From Parafrankia sp041008525 (lineage in GTDB: Bacteria > Actinomycetota > Actinomycetes > Frankiales > Frankiaceae), in contig NZ_JBFLUG010000022.1 in NCBI RefSeq assembly GCF_041008525.1, positions 17,982 to 81,981 of the forward strand: DNA of 64,000 nucleotides. Direction: 5' to 3'. Made by a program: the position numbers and the translations under genes. Positions 42,578 to 50,751 of this stretch are shown here, piece by piece. Every line of letters starts with the position of its first letter. Positions within the stretch are counted from its first letter, which is position 1. The notes under the pieces were generated by a model, which saw only the letters and a program-made list of their open reading frames with translations, had not been told where the DNA came from and did not search any database.

Positions 42578-43617
42578 GCGGGCCCGCCAGCGGCACCCGG
42601 CCCGCTGCGCAGGACGGCGCCAGCGAGCCGCCGCCCGGTGACCCTGATCTCCGGCCGGACGCGGATTCTCGCCAGGACGCCACCCGCGAGGACGCCGATC
42701 AGCCTGTCGTCGTCGCCGGCTGCCGGCGCTGCGCCGGGCTGGTGCTGCCGGGGGACCGTTACTGCGAGCAGTGCGGCACGCGGCTGGACGCGGCGGCCCG
42801 CTCGGGCACCCATGCCCTCCGCGCCTCGGACGCCCGACAGCGTGATCTGGGGCTCGCCGCGGGCGCGACGGACCGCGGACTGGTCCACCGGGCGAACGAG
42901 GACGGCATGGGCCTCGGCCTCCTCCCGGACGGGCGGGGAGCCGTCGGCGTGGTCTGCGACGGGGTGTCCTCCGCTCCCGGTTCGGGCCCGGCCGCGGCGG
43001 GTGCGGCGCGGGCCGCGACAGAACTGCTCACCACCCGGGCCGAGCAGTGGCGGACAGGGCCCGGCCTGGCGGAGGAGGTGACGACCACGCTGAGGGACGC
43101 CGCCCGGGCGGCACAGACCGCGGCCGTCGCCGGCGCGGCCGAGCTCGGCCTCACCCCGGCCTGCACGTTCGTCGCAGCTGTCGCCGTCGGCGACACGCTG
43201 GTCGTCGGCTGGCTCGGAGACAGCCGCGCCTACCTGGTCGACGCCGCGGGCACGCGGCGGCTCACCGAGGACGACACCGTCGCGGCCGAGGCCGTCCGGG
43301 CCGGGCAGCTGCCGCCGGAACTGGCGGAGCAGGGCCGGGCCGCGCACACCATCACCCGCTGGCTGGGCAGCGCGTGCCCCTCCCCCGTGCCGCGGACCAG
43401 GGTCGTGCGGCTGCGACCGCCCAGCCGGGTCGTCCTGTGCAGTGACGGCCTGTGGAACTACGCCTCGGCCGCCGCGGCGCTGGCGGCGCACATCGCGGAG
43501 CCCGGAGCCGACGCGACGCCGATCACCGTCGCCCGGCACCTGGTGGACGTGGCTCTGCGCGCCGGCGGGGCCGACAACGTGACCGTGATCGTCATCGACA
43601 TTCCGGAGAGCGCCTGA
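42574..43617 (+). CDS. PP2C-family Ser/Thr phosphatase with N-terminal zinc ribbon
   Basis: A 347-residue protein coupled to pknG by a 4-bp GTGA overlap. Residues about 50-70 hold two CXXC pairs (CRRC and CEQC), a zinc ribbon. The PP2C domain follows (about 92-347) with metal-site residues in RGLVHRANEDGMG, VGVVCDGVSSAPGSG, VGWLGDSRAYLV, VVLCSDGLWNY and GADNVTVIVID. The partial lack of the usual DGMGG sequence around the second metal site (CDGVSS) is a family variation. It should dephosphorylate PknG targets or PknG itself (inference from coupling). Confidence 0.9.
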   Translation: MSGPASGTRPAAQDGASEPPPGDPDLRPDADSRQDATREDADQPVVVAGCRRCAGLVLPGDRYCEQCGTRLDAAARSGTHALRASDARQRDLGLAAGATDRGLVHRANEDGMGLGLLPDGRGAVGVVCDGVSSAPGSGPAAAGAARAATELLTTRAEQWRTGPGLAEEVTTTLRDAARAAQTAAVAGAAELGLTPACTFVAAVAVGDTLVVGWLGDSRAYLVDAAGTRRLTEDDTVAAEAVRAGQLPPELAEQGRAAHTITRWLGSACPSPVPRTRVVRLRPPSRVVLCSDGLWNYASAAAALAAHIAEPGADATPITVARHLVDVALRAGGADNVTVIVIDIPESA

Positions 43618-44948
43618 TGGTCGACTTCAGCCTCGAGGTGAGCCAGAACGAGTACCTGTCGGCGGGAGCCGGCGAGGTCCACGCCGTCATCACGGTCACC
43701 GCGCACGACGTCGGCACACCGGCCGGCGGCGACGCGGGCATCGGCGGCGCGCCGGTGGCGGGCGGACCGGTGGCGGGCGGACCGGTGGCGGGCGGGCCGC
43801 GGGCAGCCGAGGTGATCCTGCTGGACTGCTCCGGCTCGATGGACTACCCACGCACGAAGATCGTCGAGGCCCGGCGGGCCGCCCGGGCCGCGATCGAGGC
43901 GCTGCCCGACGGGGTCGCCTTCGCGGTGGTGGCGGGCACCTCGTCCGCGACCATGGTCTACCCGACCGGCCGGACCCTCGTCGAGGCGTCCGCGCGGACC
44001 CGCCAGGAGGCGGCCGAGGCGGTCGCCCGCGTGCGTGCCCACGGCGGGACGGCCATCGGCGAATGGCTTCTCCTCGCCCGGGAACTGATGGCGACCCGCC
44101 CGGACCTCATCCACCACGCGCTCCTGCTCACCGACGGGGAGAACCAGGAGGCCGCGGAGGTCCTCGACGCCGCGCTGGCCGCCTGCGAGGGCCACTTCCA
44201 GTGCGACTGCCGCGGGGTGGGCGCCGACTGGAAGGTCGCCCAGCTGCGCAACGTCGCCTCCCGGCTGCTCGGCGAGGTCGCCCTGCTGCGCGAGCCCGGT
44301 GCGATGGCGGACGACTTCCGCTCGATCATCGCGCGGGCCCTCGCGCGCGGCATCGACCGGGTTGGCCTGCGGCTGTGGGCGCCGCGCGGCGCGGCGGTCC
44401 GGTTCCTGCGGCAGGTCTCACCGGAGATCGACGACCTCACCGGACGGGCGACGCAGGCCAGCCCGCTGAGCCACGACTACCCGACCGGTGCCTGGGCCGC
44501 CGGAACCCGCGAATATCACCTGTGCCTGGACGTCCCGCCCGCGCAGGTCGGGGAGGAGCGCCTCGCCGCCCGGGTCAGCCTGCTGGTCGGGGACGAGGAG
44601 ATCGCTCGCACCCGGGTGCGGGCGGTGTGGACGGACGACGTCGACCTGTCGACCCGCATCGACGGGGTCGTCGCCCACTACACGGGCCAGGCGGAGCTGG
44701 CCCGCGCGGTGCAGGACGGGCTCGCCGCCCGCCGGGCCGGCGACGAGCAGACCGCGGTGACCCTGCTCGGCCGGGCCGCCAGCCTCGCCGCGCACACGGC
44801 GAACGACGAGGCCCTGGCACGGCTCGCGAAGATCGTGGACATCGACGACGCGGCCACCGGGTCGGTGCGGTTGCGCCGCCAGGTGGACGTCCTCGACGAG
44901 ATGGACCTGGACGCCGGTTCCACGCTCACCACTCCTGCCCAGCGGTGA
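43617..44948 (+). CDS. VWA-domain protein of the PknG operon
   Basis: A 443-residue soluble protein with a von Willebrand factor A domain. The MIDAS metal site is visible as DCSGSM near residue 76, with TAIGEWL (Thr of the second MIDAS loop) near 145 and LLLTDGENQE near 165. A three-unit PVAGG repeat (43752-43796) interrupts the sequence before the first core strand. The C-terminal half (about 250-443) contains beta-strands and a helical tail with GDEQTAVTLLGRAASLA. VWA proteins of this type scaffold phosphorylation-dependent complexes. GGAGAG lies 7 bases before the ATG, which overlaps the phosphatase stop. Confidence 0.87.
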   Translation: MVDFSLEVSQNEYLSAGAGEVHAVITVTAHDVGTPAGGDAGIGGAPVAGGPVAGGPVAGGPRAAEVILLDCSGSMDYPRTKIVEARRAARAAIEALPDGVAFAVVAGTSSATMVYPTGRTLVEASARTRQEAAEAVARVRAHGGTAIGEWLLLARELMATRPDLIHHALLLTDGENQEAAEVLDAALAACEGHFQCDCRGVGADWKVAQLRNVASRLLGEVALLREPGAMADDFRSIIARALARGIDRVGLRLWAPRGAAVRFLRQVSPEIDDLTGRATQASPLSHDYPTGAWAAGTREYHLCLDVPPAQVGEERLAARVSLLVGDEEIARTRVRAVWTDDVDLSTRIDGVVAHYTGQAELARAVQDGLAARRAGDEQTAVTLLGRAASLAAHTANDEALARLAKIVDIDDAATGSVRLRRQVDVLDEMDLDAGSTLTTPAQR

Positions 44949-45538
44949 GTGCCTCGCCGTGCGCCGGGTGCGGCTTCCCGCGCCCGGCGGGCGAGCCGGT
45001 CTGCCGGGCCTGCGGCTTCGACACCCTGACCGGGACCGGGCCGCGCGCGGTCGGCGTGGTGCCGCTCCTCGGGCCCGGAGCGGGCGCCGCGGAAGCGCGG
45101 TCCAGCGCCAGTACAGGGTCAACCGTGGGTACGCCGGGCCTGCGCTGGGCCGTCGAGCTGGTGCCGGACCGGGCCTACTTCGACCGGGGCCAGGACGGCG
45201 ATCCGGCGGCGTTCCCCGCCGGAGCCGCCGCCCGGCTCGTCCAGCTGGCCGGCCCGTGCGCGGTCATCGGGCGCCGTAGCCGCTCCCGCGGCCAGGCCCC
45301 GGCGCTCGACCTGTCACTGTCGCCGCGCGACCCCGGCGTCTCCCGCGCGCACGCCCGGCTCGAACGCCACGCCGACGGGACCGTGACGGTGACCGATCTC
45401 GGCTCGGCGAACGGTACCTGGATCGGCCCGGACGCCGACCACCTCACCAGGCTGGGTGCCGAGGCACCCGTCCCCCTCGCCGAGGCGGACCGGGTCTTCG
45501 TCGGCGCGTGGACCCGGCTGACCGTCCGGAAGCGCTGA
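44945..45538 (+). CDS. FHA-domain protein with N-terminal zinc ribbon
   Basis: A 197-residue protein starting with a four-Cys zinc ribbon (CAGC, CRAC at residues 6-24), a linker, and a forkhead-associated domain at about 100-197: CAVIGRRSRSRGQ, then SRAHARLERHADGTVTVTDLGSANGTWIGP, the conserved Gly-Arg, Ser-Arg-His and Asn-Gly of phosphothreonine binding. It resembles GarA-type proteins in having an FHA domain near a PknG gene, but the ETTS phosphorylation motif of GarA is absent and a zinc ribbon takes its place. GTG 44945 overlaps the VWA stop. Likely the phospho-dependent reader of the system. Confidence 0.88.
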   Translation: MSASPCAGCGFPRPAGEPVCRACGFDTLTGTGPRAVGVVPLLGPGAGAAEARSSASTGSTVGTPGLRWAVELVPDRAYFDRGQDGDPAAFPAGAAARLVQLAGPCAVIGRRSRSRGQAPALDLSLSPRDPGVSRAHARLERHADGTVTVTDLGSANGTWIGPDADHLTRLGAEAPVPLAEADRVFVGAWTRLTVRKR

Positions 45539-45801
45539 TCATCCCGGTCCGCCGAGCCGGGGCACGGCGGCTGTGTCCGGTACGTCCACGACACCCCCCG
45601 AGGCCACCGTTTGTCGGATCTCATACAGTCACGGAGCCCGGCGGATGCCGCGCGACCGCCACGCACCTGGCGGACGCCCACGTCGAGGATGTGACAGCCG
45701 GTACCAGGGGTACCGACGTCCACCACTGGCATCGCGCTCCGGACCCAGCCAGTGCCACCCTGCGTGGCCGCGACGACGTTCAATGAGGAGCGCAGGAAAG
45801 G

Positions 45802-46572
45802 ATGATCGGCAACGACACCCACGTGCGGAACAACCGCACCCGGTGGAACGAGATCTCCGACGACTACCAGCGGTTCAACGCCCCGCAGATCCGCGAGCAG
45901 GCCTTCACCGGCGACATCACCTGGGGTGTGTGGGGCATCCCGGAGTCGCGCCTGAACATCCTCGGGCACGTCGTGGGACTGGACGTCCTGGAGATGGGGT
46001 GCGGCGGAAGCCAGTGGTCGACCGCCCTGGCCCGGCGTGGCGCCCGCCCGGTCGGGCTCGACCTCTCCGAGCGTCAGCTGCACCACAGCCGCGCGCTGCA
46101 GCGCGAGACCGGGCTGGACTTCCCGCTGGTCCAGGCCAGCGCGGAGGACGTGCCGTTCGCGAACGGCTCGTTCGACATCGTCTTCGCCGACCACGGCGCG
46201 TTCTCGTTCGCCGACCCGTACCGGGCGATCCCGGAGGCGGCGCGGATCCTGCGGCCCGGCGGTCTGTTGGCGTTCGGTCATGTCAGCCCGATCTACGAGA
46301 TCAGCATCCCGGACGGCGCCGAGGCCGCCGGCGACCGGCTGGTCGGCGACTACTTCGGGCTGCGCCTGATCTCCGACACCGACGGCCTGGTCAGCGCGAA
46401 CCTGCCGTACGGTGCGTGGATCCGGCTGTTCCGCGACAGCGGTCTGATGGTCGAGGATCTGGTCGAGCCGCGGCCGGAGAGCGGGCCGGGCGGCTCGCAC
46501 CGCGACAGCGCCGAGGAGGCCTGGGCGCGGCGCTGGCCGTCCGAGTGCATCTGGAAGGTCCGCCGGGCCTGA
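45802..46572 (+). CDS. Class I SAM-dependent methyltransferase
   Basis: A 256-residue methyltransferase of the type-11 group. After an N-terminal helix (RWNEISDDYQRFN), motif I is LDVLEMGCGGSQWSTALARRGA near 62, motif II is GLDLSERQ, with DIVFADHGAFSFADP and RILRPGGLLAFG marking motifs post-I and III. The substrate is unknown. AGGAAAGG lies just before ATG 45802. The 262-base leader upstream contains GGTACCAGGGGTACC near 45700 and a 7-bp inverted repeat (CACTGGC/GCCAGTG), which may be regulatory. Confidence 0.88.
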   Translation: MIGNDTHVRNNRTRWNEISDDYQRFNAPQIREQAFTGDITWGVWGIPESRLNILGHVVGLDVLEMGCGGSQWSTALARRGARPVGLDLSERQLHHSRALQRETGLDFPLVQASAEDVPFANGSFDIVFADHGAFSFADPYRAIPEAARILRPGGLLAFGHVSPIYEISIPDGAEAAGDRLVGDYFGLRLISDTDGLVSANLPYGAWIRLFRDSGLMVEDLVEPRPESGPGGSHRDSAEEAWARRWPSECIWKVRRA

Positions 46573-46596
46573 CACTCTGGGAGGACGACGCACACG

Positions 46597-46704
46597 ATGA
46601 GGCCGACCCGCAGCACAAGGCCGACCGAGACGAGGCCGACCGGACCAGGGCCGACCAGAACAGCGCCGACCGGACCAGCGCCGACCGGGCGGGCCGGCGC
46701 ATGA
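46597..46704 (+). CDS. Small Pro-Thr repeat frame coupled to nhaA
   Basis: A 35-residue frame beginning ATG 46597 and ending with a TGA that overlaps the nhaA ATG (ATGA at 46701). It reads MRPTRSTRPTETRPTGPGPT and ends with more PT repeats, arising from five 15-bp tandem repeats at 46620-46694. GGGAGG at 46579-46584 is a possible ribosome binding site, 12 bases upstream. If translated it could be a leader that couples ribosomes into nhaA, whose own start lacks a good binding site. It could equally be an untranslated repeat. Confidence 0.4.
   Translation: MRPTRSTRPTETRPTGPGPTRTAPTGPAPTGRAGA
46620..46694. repeat. 15-bp tandem repeat, five units
   Basis: Five copies of GCCGACCGGACCAGC or close variants lie end to end directly before nhaA. 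They are open in two frames: a Pro-Thr frame with its own ATG and, in the nhaA frame, an ADRTS-like pentapeptide with no start codon upstream. Confidence 0.65.
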
Positions 46705-48104
46705 CCGCTCCCACTCCGACCAGGCCCGGGCCCGAGCTGCGGGTCCGGCTGCCACAGGTGGCGCCGTCGGTGCGGGAGTTCCTCGCGACCGAGGCGGGCG
46801 GCGCGGTCCTGCTCGTCGTCGCGGCGGTGGTCGCGCTGGTCTGGGCGAACAGCCCGTTCTCCGACAGCTACCACGACCTGTGGGAGACCACCGCCACGCT
46901 CGGGGTGGGCGACGCGAGCCTGTCGTTGACCCTGCACCACTGGGTCAACGACGGGGCGATGGCCATCTTCTTCGCCGTGGTCGGCCTGGAGATCAACCGC
47001 GAGTTCACCGCGGGTGAGCTGCGGGACCGGCGGACGGTGGCCGTCCCCGCGCTCGCCGCCGTCGGTGGCCTGGCCCTGCCGGCGCTGATCTACCTGTTGT
47101 TCAACCCGTCCGGCCCGGCGGCGGCCGGCTGGGGCATCCCGATGTCGACCGACACGGCATTCGTGGTCGGGATCCTCGCCCTGTTCGGCCCGCGCTGCCC
47201 GGACCGGCTGCGGCTGTTCCTGCTGACCCTGGCCATCGTGGACGACATCGGCGCCATCGCCGTGGTCGCGGTCTTCTACACCGAGCACGTCGACGTCGTC
47301 TGGCTCGGCGTCGCCGCCGGACTGCTGGGCGTGATCATGTTCATGCGCTGGATGGGCGTCTGGCGCCTGACGCCGTACGTCCTGGCCGCGATCGTGCTCT
47401 GGGTGGCCGTCTACTCCTCGGGCGTGCACGGCACGCTGGCCGGTGTGATCATCGGGCTGATCCTGCCCTCGGCGCCACCGCGGCGCGAGCAGATCGACAA
47501 CGTACCGATCTACGTCCGGGCGCTGCGGGAGGACTCGACGGCCTCGCGGGCCGCCCTCGCCGTGTCGGCGGCCAAGGCCACGGTCTCCACCAGCGAGCGG
47601 CTGCAGTACAGCCTGCACCCGCTCAGCGCCTACGTGATCGTGCCGGTCTTCGGCCTGGCGAACGCCGGGGTGCATCTCGACAGCCACACGCTCTCGGACG
47701 CCGCGACGTCGCCGGTGACGATCGGAGTGGCGCTGGCGCTGCTGGTGGGCAACGCCGTCGGGATCACCGCCACGGCCATGATCGCCATTCGGACCGGGCT
47801 GGGCGTGCTGCCCGGCGGGGTCCGCTACGGCCACCTGGCGGGGGCCGCCGTGCTCGCCGGTATCGGCTTCACGATCTCACTGTTCGTGACCGAGCTGGCG
47901 TTCACCGACGAGGTGATCGCCGAACAGGCCAAGATCGGCATTCTGGCCGGTTCGTTCATCGCCGCCGTTCTGGGCACGCTGCTGCTGCGCTATGTCGGGG
48001 AACGCTGGTCGCTGTGCTCACCCGGCACCGACGAGGCCATCCCGGCGCTACCCCCGCGCCCATGGCATGCGCCGGCGCCGCCGGTCAGCCCCGTCCTCCG
48101 TTGA
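46701..48104 (+). CDS. nhaA: Na+/H+ antiporter NhaA
   Basis: A 467-residue antiporter exchanging Na+ or Li+ for H+ across the membrane. About twelve membrane segments are visible, with the family signatures LHHWVNDGAMAIFFAVVGLEI (about 73-93), the transport-site Asp pair in LAIVDDIGAIAVVAVFYTE (near 180), and GIPMSTDTAFVVGILALFG. The N-terminal 25 residues are polar and the C-terminal tail is Pro-rich. Its 3' end overlaps the convergent DsbA-like gene by 57 bases. Some actinobacterial NhaA proteins are fused to a thioredoxin-like domain; here that domain is encoded separately beside it. Confidence 0.92.
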   Translation: MTAPTPTRPGPELRVRLPQVAPSVREFLATEAGGAVLLVVAAVVALVWANSPFSDSYHDLWETTATLGVGDASLSLTLHHWVNDGAMAIFFAVVGLEINREFTAGELRDRRTVAVPALAAVGGLALPALIYLLFNPSGPAAAGWGIPMSTDTAFVVGILALFGPRCPDRLRLFLLTLAIVDDIGAIAVVAVFYTEHVDVVWLGVAAGLLGVIMFMRWMGVWRLTPYVLAAIVLWVAVYSSGVHGTLAGVIIGLILPSAPPRREQIDNVPIYVRALREDSTASRAALAVSAAKATVSTSERLQYSLHPLSAYVIVPVFGLANAGVHLDSHTLSDAATSPVTIGVALALLVGNAVGITATAMIAIRTGLGVLPGGVRYGHLAGAAVLAGIGFTISLFVTELAFTDEVIAEQAKIGILAGSFIAAVLGTLLLRYVGERWSLCSPGTDEAIPALPPRPWHAPAPPVSPVLR

Positions 48105-48857
48105 CCGGGCCGCGCCGGCACGGGCGACCGCGGCGCGCAGCGGGCCGAGCTCGAGACGGCCGCGGTAGCGCTCTCCGTCGATGAAGATCGTCGGGGTGCC
48201 CTGGACGCGCTGCTCGGCGCCGTCGGCGTAGTCGGTCTCCACCGCGTCGCCGTAGGGCTGGGCCGGGTCACCGACGACGAGGTCGGCGTCGATACCCAGG
48301 CCGCGGGCGAAGGCCATGAGGTACTTGTCGGCCAGCCTGTCCTGGTTCGCGAACAGCAGGTCGTGCATCTCCCAGAAGCGCCCGTGCGCGCCTGCGACCT
48401 CGGCCGCGAGCGCGGCGGTCAGCGCGAACGGATGCATGCTGAACACCGGAAAGTGCCGGAAGACGTGTCGGACCTGGCCGTCGGACGCATCCACCAGCTC
48501 ATGCAGGATCCCGGCTGCCCGGGCGCAGTAGGGGCATTCGAAGTCGGCATACTCGACGATGACCACGGCGCTCTCGGGGCCACCGCGGGAATGCCGCCAC
48601 GGATCCGTCCTGACCCGCTTCGCCCGGGCACCGGGCGACCGGGCCTGACTCTTCTTCTCCGACCGGTCCGATTTCCCGACGATCAGGGCACCAGACCCAC
48701 CCGAGCTGCCGTCCTGGACGTCGAGAACGCCATTCAAGCCGCTTTCTGGAGCCTTTTCCGCATATTCTTCCAGCGATGGAACCACGCATTCTTTCGACCC
48801 GCTGTGACGGGTGACGGCTTTCGTGATTCTCGCCCCGACCTCGCCCATACGACCCAT
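48048..48857 (-). CDS. DsbA-like thioredoxin-fold oxidoreductase
   Basis: A protein of about 269 residues. The C-terminal 180 residues form a DsbA-like thioredoxin fold: VVIVEYADFECPYCARAAGIL with the active-site CPYC near residue 110, FRHFPVFSMHPFALTAALAAEVAGAHGRFWEMHDLLFANQ, and the cis-Pro region VQGTPTIFIDGERYRG. The N-terminus lacks a signal peptide or membrane helix, so a cytosolic location is likely. The start is uncertain (ATG 48857 or 48848; a GTG farther in is possible). It is divergent from the ABC gene at 48903, only 45 bases away, and convergent with nhaA. Confidence 0.82.
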   Translation of the reverse strand: MGRMGEVGARITKAVTRHSGSKECVVPSLEEYAEKAPESGLNGVLDVQDGSSGGSGALIVGKSDRSEKKSQARSPGARAKRVRTDPWRHSRGGPESAVVIVEYADFECPYCARAAGILHELVDASDGQVRHVFRHFPVFSMHPFALTAALAAEVAGAHGRFWEMHDLLFANQDRLADKYLMAFARGLGIDADLVVGDPAQPYGDAVETDYADGAEQRVQGTPTIFIDGERYRGRLELGPLRAAVARAGAARSTEDGADRRRRRMPWARG

Positions 48858-48902
48858 TGTAACCAGCCGCGGCGGGACGGCGATGCGACTAGGCTGGGGC
48901 CC

Positions 48903-50714
48903 GTGGCGGAACCGAGAACGTCGGACCGACCCGCCCGGAATGCCGGCGCCGCACTGGCTGTCAAAGCCACCGACGTACGCATACGGCGCGGGATGGCCTG
49001 GGCCGGCCGGGATGGCCGAGAAATCGTGCACGGCGTGTCCTTCGAGGTCCGGCCGGGCACCGTGACCGGCCTCATCGGGCCCAGCGGGTGCGGAAAGACC
49101 ACACTGATGCGGGCAATCGTGGGAATCCAGCGCGGAGTAAGCGGGGAACTCCTGGTTCTTGGCCAGGAAGCCTGCGAGATGAAGCTGCACCAGAAGGTCG
49201 GTTACGCCACCCAGGCGGCCTCTGTCTACGATGACCTGACGGTGGAGGAGAACCTTCGTTATTTCACCGCGCTCGCCGCCGACGGCACTCCCAGCCCCGC
49301 GAACATCATTCGCGGGGCGGAGCGGGCGGCGGCGGCGGTAAGCCTTTCGTCGGAGCTGCGGAGCAAGGTCGGCCGGCTCTCCGGGGGGCAGCGGGGCCGT
49401 GTCTCCCTGGCGGCGGCGGTCATCGGCGGCCGGGAGCTGCTCGTGCTGGACGAGCCGACCGTCGGCCTGGACCCGGTCCTGCGCCGCGAGCTGTGGGACG
49501 GTTTCCACCAGATGGCCCGCCGGGGGCTCACCCTGCTCGTCAGCTCACACGTGATGGACGAGGCGTCCCGCTGCGACCGCCTGCTGCTCCTGCACGAGGG
49601 GCGACTGATCGCGGACGAGACACCCGCGAACCTGCTCGCTCTCACCGGCGCCCGTGATCTCGACCGGGCCTTCCTGCGACTGGTCGATCCCCGTTCCACC
49701 CCGCCGCACCTGGTGCCCGTGCCGTCGAACCCGGGCGCCCACGCCGGCCCCGGCCCGGCGTCCGGCCCGGCGTCCGATCCGGCGTCCCGGACGGATCCCG
49801 TGTCGAGCCCGGACTTCGAGCCCTACCCGGCGGACCCGGATCCGGGCTCCGGCGGCGCCCGGCCCGCCAGCACGGCGCGGACCAGCAGCCCAGCACACCC
49901 CGGCGGGGCGGCACGGGCGGCCGGGTCCGCGGACCGGCCGTCCGCCCAGGATCTCGGCCGACGCCGGCGGCTTCCGCTGAACCTGCCCCGGACGACGGCG
50001 ACGGCGCTGCGGGTGATCCGTCAGATGCGCCGGGACCCGCGCACGATCGCCCTCGTCCTCGCGCTGCCCCCGGCGCTGCTCGTGCTGCTGCAGGCGATCT
50101 TCACCAACAGCCCGACGGCCTTCGACCGGGCCGGCGCCGGCCTGCTCGGCGTGTTCCCGCTGATGACGATGTTCTTCCTGACGTCGGTGGCGATGCTGCG
50201 CGAGCGGCGCTCCGGCACGCTGGAACGGCTGCTGACGACCCCGATCGGGCGGGGTGACCTGCTCACCGGCTACGGCGTCGCGTTCGGCCTGCTCGCTGTC
50301 GCCCAGGCCGCGATCACGACGACCACCGCCGTGGCGCTGCTGAACCTGCGCATCGCCGGGCCGTTGCCGATGCTCGGCCTGCTCGCCGTGCTCGCCGCGC
50401 TGTTCGGCACCGCTCTCGGCCTCCTCACCAGCGCCTTCGCGAACTCCGAGTTCCAGGCGGTGCAGTTCCTGCCGCCCGTGCTGCTGCCGCAGTTCCTGCT
50501 CGCGGGCATCCTCGTCCCGCACGACCAGATGAACCCGGTGCTGGAGACCGTCAGCATGCTGCTGCCGATGACCTATGTCGTCGACGCGCTCAGCCGCATC
50601 AGCACCACTCCGGGCGTGTCGATGCTGGTCGTGCGGGACGCCCTCGTCGTCGCCGGGTGCACGGTCATCGCGCTCGCCCTGGCGGCCGGGACACTGCGCC
50701 GCCAGGGCCCGTAG
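48903..50714 (+). CDS. ABC exporter: ATPase fused to ABC-2 type permease
   Basis: A 603-residue fusion. Residues about 22-260 are the ATPase: GLIGPSGCGKTTLM, signature RLSGGQRGRVSLA, and LLVLDEPTVGLDP with VSSHVMDEASRC. A Pro/Ala/Ser-rich linker (about 265-355) joins it to an ABC-2 membrane domain with six helices (about 370-603), including MLRERRSGTLERLL and LPPVLLPQFLLAGILVP. Such half-transporters dimerise to export lipids, drugs or polymers. A TAGGCT -10-like box at 48890-48895 lies about 8 bases before GTG 48903, so the mRNA may be leaderless. No substrate is evident. Confidence 0.88.
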   Translation: MAEPRTSDRPARNAGAALAVKATDVRIRRGMAWAGRDGREIVHGVSFEVRPGTVTGLIGPSGCGKTTLMRAIVGIQRGVSGELLVLGQEACEMKLHQKVGYATQAASVYDDLTVEENLRYFTALAADGTPSPANIIRGAERAAAAVSLSSELRSKVGRLSGGQRGRVSLAAAVIGGRELLVLDEPTVGLDPVLRRELWDGFHQMARRGLTLLVSSHVMDEASRCDRLLLLHEGRLIADETPANLLALTGARDLDRAFLRLVDPRSTPPHLVPVPSNPGAHAGPGPASGPASDPASRTDPVSSPDFEPYPADPDPGSGGARPASTARTSSPAHPGGAARAAGSADRPSAQDLGRRRRLPLNLPRTTATALRVIRQMRRDPRTIALVLALPPALLVLLQAIFTNSPTAFDRAGAGLLGVFPLMTMFFLTSVAMLRERRSGTLERLLTTPIGRGDLLTGYGVAFGLLAVAQAAITTTTAVALLNLRIAGPLPMLGLLAVLAALFGTALGLLTSAFANSEFQAVQFLPPVLLPQFLLAGILVPHDQMNPVLETVSMLLPMTYVVDALSRISTTPGVSMLVVRDALVVAGCTVIALALAAGTLRRQGP

Positions 50715-50717
50715 CGA

Positions 50718-50747
50718 CGCCCGCCCCGGGCACGGGCCAGGCGGGCG
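50718..50747. terminator. Hairpin between convergent ABC genes
   Basis: CGCCCGCC (50718-50725) pairs perfectly with GGCGGGCG (50740-50747) in the 37-base space between two convergent genes, so it can end both transcripts. Confidence 0.55.
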
Positions 50748-50751
50748 CGGG

